DNA of 64,000 nucleotides from Deltaproteobacteria bacterium (GTDB lineage: Bacteria > Desulfobacterota > Desulfuromonadia > Desulfuromonadales > Geopsychrobacteraceae). Positions 17,737 through 26,432 of the stretch are shown here, piece after piece; positions within the stretch are counted from its first letter, which is position 1, and every line of letters starts with the position of its first letter. The notes below the pieces were generated by a model, which was not told the origin of the DNA, ran no database searches, and saw only the letters and a program-made list of their open reading frames with translations. Location: assembly GCA_024280335.1 (NCBI GenBank), contig JAJRQI010000012.1:62001-126000 (forward strand). Reading direction: 5' to 3'. The position numbers and the translations under genes are program-made.

Positions 17737-19026
17737 ATGGTTGAACAAGTCGCACAGATGGTTGTCCACGGCGAAGCTTGGACGGTAAAAGAGTTGTTCG
17801 TTCTGCCGAATGAGTACATCTACTGGTCGATCCAGATCGTCATGTATCCCTTCATGACCGGCCTGGTTGCCGGAGCCTTCGTGCTCTCCTCGCTCTATCA
17901 CGTCTTTCACGTGGAAAAGCTCAAAGAGATCGCCAAGTTCTCGCTGGTCTTCTCTTTTGCCCTGCTACCGGTAGCGATGATGCCGCTGATGTTGCATCTG
18001 CAACAGCCGTTTCGAGGGATCAACGTCATGATGACGCCGCATTTCACCTCGGCGATCGCGGCCTTCGGTATCGTCTTCATGACCTACTCATGTATCGTCG
18101 GAACCGAAATCTGGTTTGTTTATCGGCAATACTTCGTGAGCACAGCTCTGGACCTGCGTGCCAAACAGAATCGCAGCCTGGTCGATAGCTTCCGCCTGAC
18201 GCTCTTCACCGCACTGACCCTGGGTGCTTGGGACATCAGTAAAGAAGCGCTCGAAACAGATCACAAGGCCTGCTCGAAAATGGCTGCGATCGGTATTCCG
18301 GTAGCCTGCTTTCTACACGGCTATGCCGGTTTCATCTTCGGGTCAGTCAAGGCCAACGCCCTCTGGATGACTCCGCTGATGCCGGTTATCTTCATCTGCT
18401 CGGCAATTGTCTCCGGGATCGCCCTCTGTATCCTTTGCTACGTCGTCACCCAGGAAATTCGCAAGTTCATGGCCCGTCGCCATCTGGCTCGCTGGGCTGA
18501 TGACCCGAACGCTCCGACCGTGGAACAGCTTGAAGGTGCTAAGCAGGAAGAAGTTGAAATGACCTCTCGCTACCTGGTCTACTTCATGGTTGCCGCGATC
18601 ACCCTGGAAATTCTTGATTTGATTTTCCGTGGCTATACCCAGGTCAAGTCCTGGGATATCCTGCGCGAAGTTATCCTAGAGCGTGACTTCAACAAAATCT
18701 TCATCCTTCAGTATGGTTTCGGCAATGCCCTGCCATTTTTTATGATGCTCCTGCCGGGGCGCAACGTCCGACGTACCACCATCGCCTGTGCCTTGGTGCT
18801 GTTCGGCGTATTCATGATGCGCTGGAATGTCGTCATCGGCGGCCAGGCATTCTCGCTCAGTTTTGCCGGCTTCATGCACTACCATATGCCGTTCATTCCG
18901 CATGATGCCGAAACCTTCAAAGAAGGCTTTTTCGGTGCCTTGACAGTAATGGTGACCCCGTTTGTGCTCTTCTACTTCATCAACAAGGTCACCCCGGCAT
19001 TCCACAAGGAGAAGGATTGCCATTAA
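17737..19026 (+). CDS. NrfD/PsrC-like membrane subunit, module 2
   Basis: The 429-residue integral membrane protein has about ten helices. It starts with an amphipathic segment (VEQVAQMVVHGEAWTVKELFVLPNEYIYW) before helix 1, typical of the DsrP/PsrC group. Its position after the cytochrome and FeS genes identifies it as the quinone-binding subunit. A charged loop at about 235-275 (ARRHLARWADDPNAPTVEQ) is exposed. It ends at a strong terminator, closing a three-gene unit. The sequence is clearly diverged from the module 1 NrfD, so the two are not a recent duplication. Confidence 0.85.
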   Translation: MVEQVAQMVVHGEAWTVKELFVLPNEYIYWSIQIVMYPFMTGLVAGAFVLSSLYHVFHVEKLKEIAKFSLVFSFALLPVAMMPLMLHLQQPFRGINVMMTPHFTSAIAAFGIVFMTYSCIVGTEIWFVYRQYFVSTALDLRAKQNRSLVDSFRLTLFTALTLGAWDISKEALETDHKACSKMAAIGIPVACFLHGYAGFIFGSVKANALWMTPLMPVIFICSAIVSGIALCILCYVVTQEIRKFMARRHLARWADDPNAPTVEQLEGAKQEEVEMTSRYLVYFMVAAITLEILDLIFRGYTQVKSWDILREVILERDFNKIFILQYGFGNALPFFMMLLPGRNVRRTTIACALVLFGVFMMRWNVVIGGQAFSLSFAGFMHYHMPFIPHDAETFKEGFFGALTVMVTPFVLFYFINKVTPAFHKEKDCH

Positions 19027-19048
19027 AATTTGATCTGTCACAAAAACG

Positions 19049-19081
19049 AAAAAAGCCGCCCCGTTACGGGGCGGCTTTTTT
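19049..19081 (+). terminator. intrinsic terminator after module 2
   Basis: GCCGCCCCG-TTA-CGGGGCGGC (19055-19075) is flanked by A6 and T6 tracts. It is a very strong hairpin and probably works on both strands. Confidence 0.95.
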
Positions 19082-19166
19082 CGTTGGCAAGCTGCCGAGT
19101 CAGAACCTATACTGATATAATTCACTGTAACTTTTATAACAACTCACAAGCTGGAGGTGATCGCAG

Positions 19167-19745
19167 ATGGCAGAAATCAAAGACAGATTCTGGCTTGATC
19201 GGGAAAAAACGCTGCTGCTGGTGGTCGATGTGCAGGAAAGGCTGGTCCCGGCGATGGATCAGCGGATCTGCGGCCAGGTGGTGAGCCACATCAATATGTT
19301 GCTCGAAGGCTGCAAGGCGATGGGGCTGCCGGTGATCGCCACCGAACAGTATTCGCGCGGTCTCGGCCATACTATCGAGGAATTGACCGGCGCGACGGAG
19401 CAGCAATGTATCGAGAAAATTGCTTTCAGTTGTTGCGGCGAGCCGAACTTTATCGATGCGCTGGAAAAGTCCGGTGCCAGGCAACTGCTGCTGGTCGGTA
19501 TGGAATCTCACGTCTGTGTATTGCAGACGCTGCTCGATCTGCTCGACCGAGGCTATATTGTCCATCTGGTTCGTGATGCGATCTGTTCCCGCTTCAAAAG
19601 TGATTATCAGAACGCTGTCAGTACTGCCGCACGGGCTGGTGCGGTTATCACAACCACGGAAACGGCGCTGTTCCAACTGTTGAACGTGGCTGGAACCGAC
19701 GAATTCAAGCTAGTTTCAAAGTTGGCCCGCAGGCGGACGGCCTGA
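19167..19745 (+). CDS. isochorismatase-family cysteine hydrolase
   Basis: The 192-residue protein has the cysteine hydrolase triad: D21 in LLLVVDVQERL, K84 in CIEKIAFSCC, and C117 in GMESHVCVLQT. This group resembles YcaC-like hydrolases, whose substrates are mostly unknown; a nicotinamidase metal site is not evident. GGAGGTGATC precedes the ATG. The stop codon overlaps the next start (TGATG), so it is translationally coupled to a DksA-like gene and is followed directly by a DUF606 transporter, a three-gene unit. Confidence 0.85.
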   Translation: MAEIKDRFWLDREKTLLLVVDVQERLVPAMDQRICGQVVSHINMLLEGCKAMGLPVIATEQYSRGLGHTIEELTGATEQQCIEKIAFSCCGEPNFIDALEKSGARQLLLVGMESHVCVLQTLLDLLDRGYIVHLVRDAICSRFKSDYQNAVSTAARAGAVITTTETALFQLLNVAGTDEFKLVSKLARRRTA

Positions 19746-20104
19746 TGGAGGAGCTGACCGTCGTGCAGCTTGCGGAATTACGGCAGGACCTGCTGACCTT
19801 GCAGGTCGAGTTACAACAGTTGCTGGAGGGGTCGGTGCAGAGCAGCAAAGCCGTCCAGCTCGACCAGCCGATCGGTCGGCTGTCGCGGATGGACGCCATG
19901 CAACAGCAGCAAATGGCCAAAGCCAACCGTCAGGGCCATCAGCAACGCTTGCAGCTGACAGAATCGGCCCTGAAACTGATCGAGCAGGATCGTTACGGTG
20001 AGTGTCGAGATTGTGAAGAGCCGGTCGGTTATCCACGCCTCAAAGCACGTCCCGAGACACCCTTCTGTCTGTCCTGCCAAGCTCGGTTTGAGGGAGGCGG
20101 GTAA
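19745..20104 (+). CDS. DksA/TraR-type zinc-finger protein
   Basis: This is a 119-residue protein. The N-terminal two-thirds is a Gln-rich helical region that can form a coiled coil. The C-terminus carries a four-cysteine zinc finger, C87-C90 and C108-C111, in GECRDCEEPVGYPRLKARPETPFCLSC, which is the TraR/DksA pattern. DksA-type proteins bind RNA polymerase through the secondary channel or act as ribosome-associated factors. The usual acidic Asp pair at the coiled-coil tip is not obvious (DAMQQQQMAKAN), so transcriptional activity is uncertain. Confidence 0.8.
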   Translation: MEELTVVQLAELRQDLLTLQVELQQLLEGSVQSSKAVQLDQPIGRLSRMDAMQQQQMAKANRQGHQQRLQLTESALKLIEQDRYGECRDCEEPVGYPRLKARPETPFCLSCQARFEGGG

Positions 20105-20542
20105 ATGTCGAACCCGTGGTTGATCCTCCTGATGGTTATTGGCGGCGTGGCCGTAGCGGTGCAGCCATCAATAAATTCCCGGCTGGCAGAAAAAACCGGC
20201 TTTCTGCAGGCGGCAACCATCTCTTTCGCGGTCGGCACGCTGGTCTTGCTGCTTATTTCACTTTCGACCAATCAAGGCAGTTTTCGGCGCGTAACCGAGT
20301 CCGACTGGTGGCAACTCAGCGGCGGACTTTTCGGCGCCTTTTTTGTTACCATGACCATCATCGGTGTTCCCCGGATCGGCACTACGGCAGTCCTGGCGCT
20401 GACCATTGCTTCCCAGCTGGTTGCCGGTCTGTTGCTGGACCACTACGGCATGTTTGGTATGCGTGGAATTCCAATGGACTTCAAGCGATTGCTGGGAGTC
20501 GCCCTGCTGCTGATCGGGGTAACCCTGATCTGTCGACGATAG
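20105..20542 (+). CDS. DUF606 (YdcZ-like) DMT-superfamily membrane protein
   Basis: The 145-residue protein has five hydrophobic helices. The opening WLILLMVIGGVAVAVQPSINSRLAEKTG and the later GTTAVLALTIASQLVAGLLLDHYG are characteristic of the DUF606 half-size transporters. The ATG follows the preceding stop codon directly. The transport substrate is unknown for most members. A convergent hairpin follows. Confidence 0.8.
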   Translation: MSNPWLILLMVIGGVAVAVQPSINSRLAEKTGFLQAATISFAVGTLVLLLISLSTNQGSFRRVTESDWWQLSGGLFGAFFVTMTIIGVPRIGTTAVLALTIASQLVAGLLLDHYGMFGMRGIPMDFKRLLGVALLLIGVTLICRR

Positions 20543-20564
20543 ACGCTGGAAAATATACCAACAA

Positions 20565-20609
20565 ACAACGAAAGGGTACGCAGGATAGAATGCATAGCCC
20601 TTTCGTTGT
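20565..20609. terminator. hairpin between convergent genes
   Basis: ACAACGAAAGGG (20565-20576) and CCCTTTCGTTGT (20598-20609) are exact complements with a 21-base loop. It lies between two convergent genes and probably serves as a terminator for both, although the T-tract is weak. Confidence 0.6.
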
Positions 20610-20623
20610 GTTGTTCTGTCAGC

Positions 20624-21097
20624 TTAGGGGTAAATCCCTGCGCCGACGATCAGATCGGTTTGGCCGACCCGACGGATGAAGGTAAATTTGTCCACGGCCT
20701 TTCTTGAGTTCGGCTTCGGCCACATGTAACTGATCCAGCCCTCGCCGTTTTTTTGGGCGATTTCGACAAATTCAACAAAAATCATCTTCGGTTCGGCTTT
20801 ATTTTTATCTGTAACGTGGAACAGGGGGCCCTTTTGGGTCAACTGGGGGATAAAAGGATGGGCGAGCATGTTTCCTTTCATCTCCATCAAAAATACGTAG
20901 GTATCCTTCCAGACAAACTTGCCATCTTTTTTCGCGATTTCGACAATTCCTGCGTCTCTGTCTTCCAGCAATAGATTTGCTGCTGCTTTGGTCATTTCCA
21001 CGCACTCAGCCCTGGTCGCGCTATCTTCGGCAAGGGCGTTACTACTGAGCAGCAGTGCGACAAGCAGAAAAGTAAGAAAAAAGGACCATTTCTTCAT
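20624..21097 (-). CDS. secreted single-Cache-domain protein
   Basis: The 157-residue protein has a signal peptide (MKKWSFFLTFLLVALLLSSNALA) and a mature domain with features of the Cache_2 family: DAGIVEIAKKDGKFVWKDTYVFLME, NMLAHPFIPQLTQKG, and a C-terminal GEGWISYMWPKPNS and VGAGIY. Cache domains bind small ligands as extracytoplasmic sensors; standing alone, this one may be a soluble binding protein. GGAGGAAACT precedes the ATG at 21097. It is monocistronic. Confidence 0.8.
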   Translation of the reverse strand: MKKWSFFLTFLLVALLLSSNALAEDSATRAECVEMTKAAANLLLEDRDAGIVEIAKKDGKFVWKDTYVFLMEMKGNMLAHPFIPQLTQKGPLFHVTDKNKAEPKMIFVEFVEIAQKNGEGWISYMWPKPNSRKAVDKFTFIRRVGQTDLIVGAGIYP

Positions 21098-21444
21098 AGT
21101 TTCCTCCGTTATAGATTGTTGTTCTACTGATGGCAAAAATCAGCTGATTTACTAGCAATACATTACAGCAGCAGATAAGCAGAACTTATAGATGACAGAA
21201 AAGCAAAATGAAAACAAGAGTCTGTATAAGTCACACGCTTCGCGTTACGCCAAAGCACCGTATAACGGTGTTTTAAATATATACCATAAATAGACAAGCC
21301 GCCAGTTAAAAGTTGAATTTTAGAAGATGGGTTAATTAGCTAAGATAGAATTCGCATTTGTCAGGTTTTTGTCAGGCGATCTGAGTACGCTCTGGTCAGA
21401 TTCTTAATATTTCGCCGATTATCACCCTGTCCAGAGAGAATTTT
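21098..21444. other. 347-bp divergent region, nothing recognised
   Basis: An AT-rich stretch between the Cache gene and the receiver gene. No convincing promoter, repeat or small gene was found by eye. Confidence 0.5.
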
Positions 21445-21846
21445 ATGACTCATAAATTTAAAGCTGTCGTTATCGATGATGTAGATTTGTGTCGCGACTT
21501 TCTTACTGATGTCCTGGAAGATCGGGGTTACGAGGTCGATAGTTATTCCTTTGCACAGACGTTTCCTTTTTGTTCCAAACATGGTGCCCAGTGCCAGAGG
21601 GAACAGGCTTGTGCCGACCTGCTGCTGACAGACAATCGGATGCCGGTTCTCACGGGACTTGAATTGATCGAAAAACAGCAGGCCAGAGGCTGCAAGATGG
21701 CGGCCGGAAGTCGAGCGGTAGTTTCCGGTTGCTGGACGAAGGAGGATCGGCAGAAGGCGAAAGAGCTCGGGTGTCAAACCTTTGAAAAACCGTATGATTT
21801 AAAAGGAATTTACGCTTGGCTGAATGTCTGTGAGAAGCGTCTTTGA
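21445..21846 (+). CDS. single-domain response regulator, cysteine-rich
   Basis: This 133-residue protein is a lone CheY-like receiver. The acidic pair is D11-D12 (VVIDDVD), the phospho-acceptor Asp lies in LLLTDNRMPVLTG, and the conserved lysine is in FEKPYDL. No output domain follows. Unusually it has eight cysteines, three of them in an insert just before the phospho-acceptor (FCSKHGAQCQREQACADL). This could be a metal or thiol redox site, but that is inference. No kinase gene adjoins it. Confidence 0.82.
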   Translation: MTHKFKAVVIDDVDLCRDFLTDVLEDRGYEVDSYSFAQTFPFCSKHGAQCQREQACADLLLTDNRMPVLTGLELIEKQQARGCKMAAGSRAVVSGCWTKEDRQKAKELGCQTFEKPYDLKGIYAWLNVCEKRL

Positions 21847-21889
21847 TAAAATCAAACGGCTAAGAACTGATGCTCTCGCAAAAAAATTA

Positions 21890-22016
21890 GATGGCTAAGC
21901 AAAAATTTCGCACCACAAGGCGTAGTGATTTTTCAGGGGCGAAAGCCTACATATTGTAGGTCGAGGTCCTGAAAAAGCGCTGCAACGCAGTCGGGCGGAC
22001 TTTTTGCGACGCCATC
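21890..22016. repeat. 127-bp imperfect palindromic element
   Basis: The outer ends GATGGC...GCAAAAA and TTTTTGC...GCCATC pair with few mismatches. Inside, GATTTTTCAGG pairs with CCTGAAAAAGC and CCTACA pairs with TGTAGG. The whole folds as one long hairpin. It resembles dispersed palindromic repeats that I recall from Geobacter-type genomes, but no second copy exists in this window. Confidence 0.6.
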
Positions 22017-22063
22017 AAGACCTCGCTCAATGCTTTAAAAAGCCTCATATTTCATGGGGTCTT

Positions 22064-22408
22064 TTATTTTTTAAGCCAGAAACAGCCCAGCGGATCCTGA
22101 TGGATGGCCGTCAGCAGTTTACCGAGGTCAAGGGATGGATTGACGTTGAGATAGAGTTGCCAGTGTTGGCCGTTCTGATGGTGCAGAGTCCACTGATTCA
22201 ATTGCGGACTGTAGCGTAATTGGGCCATCGGCAGGCTCTGCGGTTGACTCGACTGGTGAAACTTAGATCGCACCTCGAACAGCTGGATCTGCTGCCCTTC
22301 AATCCGATAATGCAGCTGGCGTGAATGCGGCCGATGAGTTGCCGCTTCGGCGCAGAAGCGGTCGAGTAATTTGATCGCCTGACGTTGCAAAAGTTCCGGA
22401 AGCTTCAT
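22064..22408 (-). CDS. DUF3024 domain protein
   Basis: The 114-residue protein matches the DUF3024 pattern: HSRQLHYRIEGQQIQLFEVRSKF, a PMAQLRYSPQLNQW strand pair, and a C-terminal WQLYLNVNPSLDLGKLL. Function is unknown. No Shine-Dalgarno is visible, but its ATG overlaps the stop codon of a 44-codon upstream frame (TGATG), so translation is probably coupled. It is last in a ubiD-small ORF-DUF3024 unit. Confidence 0.75.
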   Translation of the reverse strand: MKLPELLQRQAIKLLDRFCAEAATHRPHSRQLHYRIEGQQIQLFEVRSKFHQSSQPQSLPMAQLRYSPQLNQWTLHHQNGQHWQLYLNVNPSLDLGKLLTAIHQDPLGCFWLKK

Positions 22409-22542
22409 CAGGACAGGCGGTCTGCACGCTGGGAGCAGAACCGATCAGCACCGAGATGGCGATTTCCGCAGTCGGGCAGGAGAGTGTCGATAATTCCGGC
22501 CAAGGCAGGAGCCTGGATCGATTCCTTTTTTGTTTTCAGCAT
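22408..22542 (-). CDS. small 44-residue protein coupled to DUF3024
   Basis: The frame runs from ATG 22542 (MLKTKKESIQAPALAG) to a TGA that overlaps the DUF3024 start. GGAG lies about nine bases upstream of the ATG. It begins 19 bases after ubiD ends. It has two cysteines and a basic C-terminus (DRFCSQRADRLS). I recognise no family. It may be a real small protein or a leader that couples translation. Confidence 0.5.
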   Translation of the reverse strand: MLKTKKESIQAPALAGIIDTLLPDCGNRHLGADRFCSQRADRLS

Positions 22543-22561
22543 AGGGACAGCTCCATTGTTC

Positions 22562-24403
22562 TTAAATAATGCCGCGCAGCGGGCCGCCTTTGGCCGCTAA
22601 CTGGTCAACCTGTTTTTCAATCTGCGGATCCTCAATCAGCGCCGGGGCATGGTGCGGTTTGCTGCGCGCATCGATCAGCAGAGCGCCACTGCAGCCCCAA
22701 TGTTTGGCGGAAACCGCCCAGTCTATGCCGTAAATATCGCCAGCCGGATTGGAGCGGGTGAAGGCCACCCAGAGCCAGTTGTTCAGGGTAGCCGCGCAGA
22801 ACTCACAGTCATCAACGACCAGAATCAACGGAAAGCGGTTGATCGGATCTGCTGCAGAATATTTTTTACAGAAACGCAGCAGGTCGCGATCTTCACCCGG
22901 CTGATAGTTCTTGCAGGCCGGGCCCTCGATCAACACAATCCCCGGCAGAGCAATCCGCGGATTCTTGAAACTGCGCGGCAGTTGCAACTCAGGCGGAATT
23001 TCGTTCGGCAGCTCGCGTTGTTTCACCCCTGCCGCCGCCATTACCACTTTCGAGCCCTGATTCAGGCCATGCCCGGAATAATCAAGGGTATCGATGGTGG
23101 TACAGGTATGAAAATGCAGATCGCGTTTCCAATCGACCCGTTCCAGCAGATGTTGAAAAAAGGCCGGAATATCCTGGATATCGAGTTGGGGATTGTCATT
23201 TTCCGCGACAATCAGCAGGTATTTTGCCAGCGAAAGCTGCCCCTGGCCGAGAACCGCGTTGGCCTGGGTGAGGATCTCCTGCGGCTGCTGCAGATCCCTG
23301 TAGGGGGTGTAACGCTCGCTGCCGATCGCCAGCAACAGTGGATGAACCCCGGCGGCATCGACTGCGTGAACTCCCTTGATACCGGGCAGCACAGCGGGAA
23401 TCAGTTCGCCGGTCAAATCATGGATAAAGGCTCCGAAACTGGTGTCTTCCTGCGGTGGTCGGCCGACGCTCGTGAACGGCCAGATGGCGTCGGGACGGTG
23501 AAAAACCCGGTCAACCTTCACCAGCGGAAAATCGTGAGCAAGGCTGTAATAGCCGAGATGGTCACCAAAAGGACCTTCCGGTTTCTGCTGACCGGGGTCG
23601 ACTGTCCCACAGATAACGAAATCCGCTTCCGCCGGCATCGGCAGATGCCCATGCGGCTGCACCAGCGGAATTCGCTGACCGGCCAGCAACCCGGCAAAAG
23701 CCAGTTCCGGCATCCCTTCCGGCAGCGGCATGACCGCTGCAACGGTCATGCTTGGTGGGCCGCCGACAAAGATATTGACCCGGAACGGCCGCCCCAACTG
23801 CATCGCCTCCTGATGATGAACACCGATGCCGCGGTGAATCTGATAGTGCAGACCGACCTCTTGGTCCTGCCGGTAATCGTTGCCCGCCAGTTGCACCCGA
23901 TACATCCCCAGATTGGAGGCACGCACCCCCGGCTTTAAGCAGCTTTCAGAATAAACCTGCGGCAGGGTGACAAAAGCGCCGCCATCATCCGGCCAACTTT
24001 TAATCTGCGGCAGGCTGGAGAGTGTAGTCTGCCCCAGCAAGATCGGCCCGCTTTTGACCTTTTTCGGCAACAGATGAAAGGCGGCTTTCGGTGCACTGAG
24101 CAGGGCGGAAGGATTACGCAGCAGCTCTTTCGGGTCGAGCTTCAATTTCACCAGCGTTTCAACCTGGCGCAGGCTGTCGCGGAACAGGTATCGGGTTCGC
24201 TCCAAGGTACCAAACAGGTTGGCAACAGCCGGAAAACGGCAGCCGGTCAGGTTGTTGAAGAGCAACGCCGGACCTTGCGCCTGGTAGACGCGGCGCTGAA
24301 TCGCTCCGGCCAGCAGATTCGGCTCGATCGGCTGCTCAATGCGGAGCAGTTGTCCGTTTGCTTGAAGATCGTCAATCGCCTGGCGAAGGTTCTGGTAGCC
24401 CAT
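22562..24403 (-). CDS. ubiD: UbiD-family decarboxylase
   Basis: This 613-residue protein belongs to the UbiD (3-octaprenyl-4-hydroxybenzoate decarboxylase-like) family, which uses prenylated FMN to decarboxylate aromatic acids. Family segments include GMYRVQLAGND, GGPPSMTVAAVMPLPEGMPELAFAG, EGPFGDHLGYYS and FTRSNPAGDIYG. The longer-than-E. coli length is typical of menaquinone-pathway members. It starts MGYQNLRQAIDDLQ. A place in menaquinone synthesis would suit the quinone-linked complexes here, but another aromatic substrate is possible. No ubiX is adjacent. Confidence 0.88.
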   Translation of the reverse strand: MGYQNLRQAIDDLQANGQLLRIEQPIEPNLLAGAIQRRVYQAQGPALLFNNLTGCRFPAVANLFGTLERTRYLFRDSLRQVETLVKLKLDPKELLRNPSALLSAPKAAFHLLPKKVKSGPILLGQTTLSSLPQIKSWPDDGGAFVTLPQVYSESCLKPGVRASNLGMYRVQLAGNDYRQDQEVGLHYQIHRGIGVHHQEAMQLGRPFRVNIFVGGPPSMTVAAVMPLPEGMPELAFAGLLAGQRIPLVQPHGHLPMPAEADFVICGTVDPGQQKPEGPFGDHLGYYSLAHDFPLVKVDRVFHRPDAIWPFTSVGRPPQEDTSFGAFIHDLTGELIPAVLPGIKGVHAVDAAGVHPLLLAIGSERYTPYRDLQQPQEILTQANAVLGQGQLSLAKYLLIVAENDNPQLDIQDIPAFFQHLLERVDWKRDLHFHTCTTIDTLDYSGHGLNQGSKVVMAAAGVKQRELPNEIPPELQLPRSFKNPRIALPGIVLIEGPACKNYQPGEDRDLLRFCKKYSAADPINRFPLILVVDDCEFCAATLNNWLWVAFTRSNPAGDIYGIDWAVSAKHWGCSGALLIDARSKPHHAPALIEDPQIEKQVDQLAAKGGPLRGII

Positions 24404-24604
24404 TTAATAAACTCACCGCTGAAGTTAGTTGCCATCACAATCAAATTTTTATACTCCAGCAGCCTGGGAAAGGCAAACAAACACAGATTATTCCAGGAGA
24501 AAAGGCCGGGTAGTGAGATTAATTAGTCCGAAAGACACTATTCGGCGCTGTCTTGGTTATACTTTCGTGGAATTTTATAGCTGTCATGGTACGGGGAGGG
24601 ATCG

Positions 24605-26185
24605 ATGCACCTCAAACTGGCCAGTAAGTACACAAGCTTTTCCTGTTGTGTTTTGCTCATAACCATGTTTGTTTTCGCTTTTTTTCATGTCGAAAAGCTG
24701 AATAGGACCTTTTTCGACGAGGCGGTTTACGAAGCGGACGCCTTGGGCGAGATGCTGCTGCGCACCACCTACCACCAGATGCTGGAAGATGACCGTGAAC
24801 GCCTGCAGCAAGTTATCGACGAAGCCGGTCGGATGGAGCGGATCGAGCGGATCCGGGTGTTCGGTCGCGAAGGGGTGGTCAATTTTTCCACCCGGCACGA
24901 AGAGATCGGTACTGCCCTGAACAACAAGGATGACGGCTGCATCTTTTGCCACTTCAATGAGGACACCGTGCTGCTGGAGGTTTCGGCTGCAAAACGCAGT
25001 CGGGTTTTTCTCGACACCTCCGGCGCCGAAGTGCTGGGGATGACCAAAGGAATCTACAACGAAGAGAGTTGTTACACCGCTGAATGTCATTTCCACTCCC
25101 CGGAAGAGAAGAAACTTGGGGTTCTCGATGTGGTTGTCTCCCTCGATAAGATGAGTACCCTGACCCTTGAGCACAACGCCGATATTTTTATCTCGGCACT
25201 GGTGATGCTGCTGATTCTGTCGGCCTTCCAGTACCTTTTCACCCAGCGGTATGTCTGCGCTCCGCTCAATACGTTGCTTGAACATACCCAGCAACTGGCC
25301 GGCGGCAATCTTGATGCCCGGATTGAAAAATGGCCCCGGGATGAATTCGGCGAGCTCTGTCAATCATTCAACCACATGGCCAACAACCTGTCCCAGGCTC
25401 AGCTTGAACTGCGCGAATGGGGAAGTACGCTGGAAAATAAAGTCGAAAAACGTACCGAAGCGATGCAAGAGATGCAAAACCAGCTGGTGCAGTCCGCCAA
25501 GCTGGCATCGATGGGAAAACTGGTTGCCGGGATTGCCCACGAAATCAACAACCCGCTCGGCGGGATCCTGATGTTCTCCTCTTTAGCGGCCAAGTCGCCT
25601 GATGTCCCGCCACAGGTCAAAGAAAATCTGCAGGTGGTGGTCTCCGAAACCAGACGTTGCGCGAAGATCGTGCGCGGCCTGCTGGAGTTCGCGCGTGAAT
25701 CGATCCCTGAAAAACGGATCGATTCGATCAATCGGATTCTCAAACAAACCCTGCGGCTGATTTCCCAGCAGTCGCTGTTTCAGGATATCGAGGTCCAAAG
25801 TCGCTTTTATGGCCAGCTGCCGGAGATTTCTGTCGATGCGGATCAGCTGCAGCAGGTATTTTTCAACATGATCATCAACGCCGGCCAGGCAATGCAAGAT
25901 GGTGGGGTTCTGCAACTGTCAACTGAACTCGACTCAGCAAAAGAGCTGGTCGTTATCAGGATAGCCGACAACGGGGTCGGCATCCGCAAGGAACATCTGG
26001 ATAAGATTTTCGATCCGTTCTTTTCGACAAAAACCAAAAAAGGCTTCGGCCTGGGCCTGTCGGTCTCTTATGGAATCATCGAAAATCATGGCGGGCAGAT
26101 TGTCGTTCAGAGCAAACCCGGAGTTGGAACCCGGTTCACCATCACCCTGCCGATAGACAAGACTGTGCCGGCAAAACGGGCATAG
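24605..26185 (+). CDS. sensor histidine kinase with periplasmic heme-attachment motifs
   Basis: This 526-residue kinase has TM1 (about 12-29), a periplasmic sensor (30-193), TM2 (194-212), HAMP (213-268), a coiled coil, HisKA with H312 in AGIAHEINNPLGG, and an HATPase (NMIINAGQA, IADNGVGI, GFGLGLSVSYG). The periplasmic domain holds CIFCH (C112-C115-H116), a standard c-heme site, and C156-YTAE-C161-H162, a CX4CH site as known from some c3 cytochromes. Redox or gas sensing through covalent heme is inferred. It is followed by copAB and, beyond that on the other strand, an NtrC-type regulator that is its likely partner. Confidence 0.85.
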   Translation: MHLKLASKYTSFSCCVLLITMFVFAFFHVEKLNRTFFDEAVYEADALGEMLLRTTYHQMLEDDRERLQQVIDEAGRMERIERIRVFGREGVVNFSTRHEEIGTALNNKDDGCIFCHFNEDTVLLEVSAAKRSRVFLDTSGAEVLGMTKGIYNEESCYTAECHFHSPEEKKLGVLDVVVSLDKMSTLTLEHNADIFISALVMLLILSAFQYLFTQRYVCAPLNTLLEHTQQLAGGNLDARIEKWPRDEFGELCQSFNHMANNLSQAQLELREWGSTLENKVEKRTEAMQEMQNQLVQSAKLASMGKLVAGIAHEINNPLGGILMFSSLAAKSPDVPPQVKENLQVVVSETRRCAKIVRGLLEFARESIPEKRIDSINRILKQTLRLISQQSLFQDIEVQSRFYGQLPEISVDADQLQQVFFNMIINAGQAMQDGGVLQLSTELDSAKELVVIRIADNGVGIRKEHLDKIFDPFFSTKTKKGFGLGLSVSYGIIENHGGQIVVQSKPGVGTRFTITLPIDKTVPAKRA

Positions 26186-26432
26186 ACAGCCGGGCTCGAT
26201 TGAGGGAATGATTCTGCTAACGGAGAGAACCGGCCGGGGGCAACTGCAGGTTAATGGATTATCGATTGACAGATAGCCAGCCCTTTTAATAAGTTGATCA
26301 CTTCTCTCATGAAATTCGTTCCTTTTTCACTCGAAACAAAAGTGACTTTTCTACCACAGACATGAAGTGCCCTTGATCGGGGGCTGGGATACCGGTTCTA
26401 CGGTTACACTAATCAATGATCGGAACAACACG

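Noticed and set aside
17906-17921. Another parS-like sequence containing TTTCACGTGGAAA
   Set aside because: Several mismatches and explained by coding (VFHVEK) in the NrfD-like gene.
22649-23938. A 429-codon open frame on the plus strand
   Set aside because: It is antisense to ubiD and is explained by that gene's GC-rich codon pattern.
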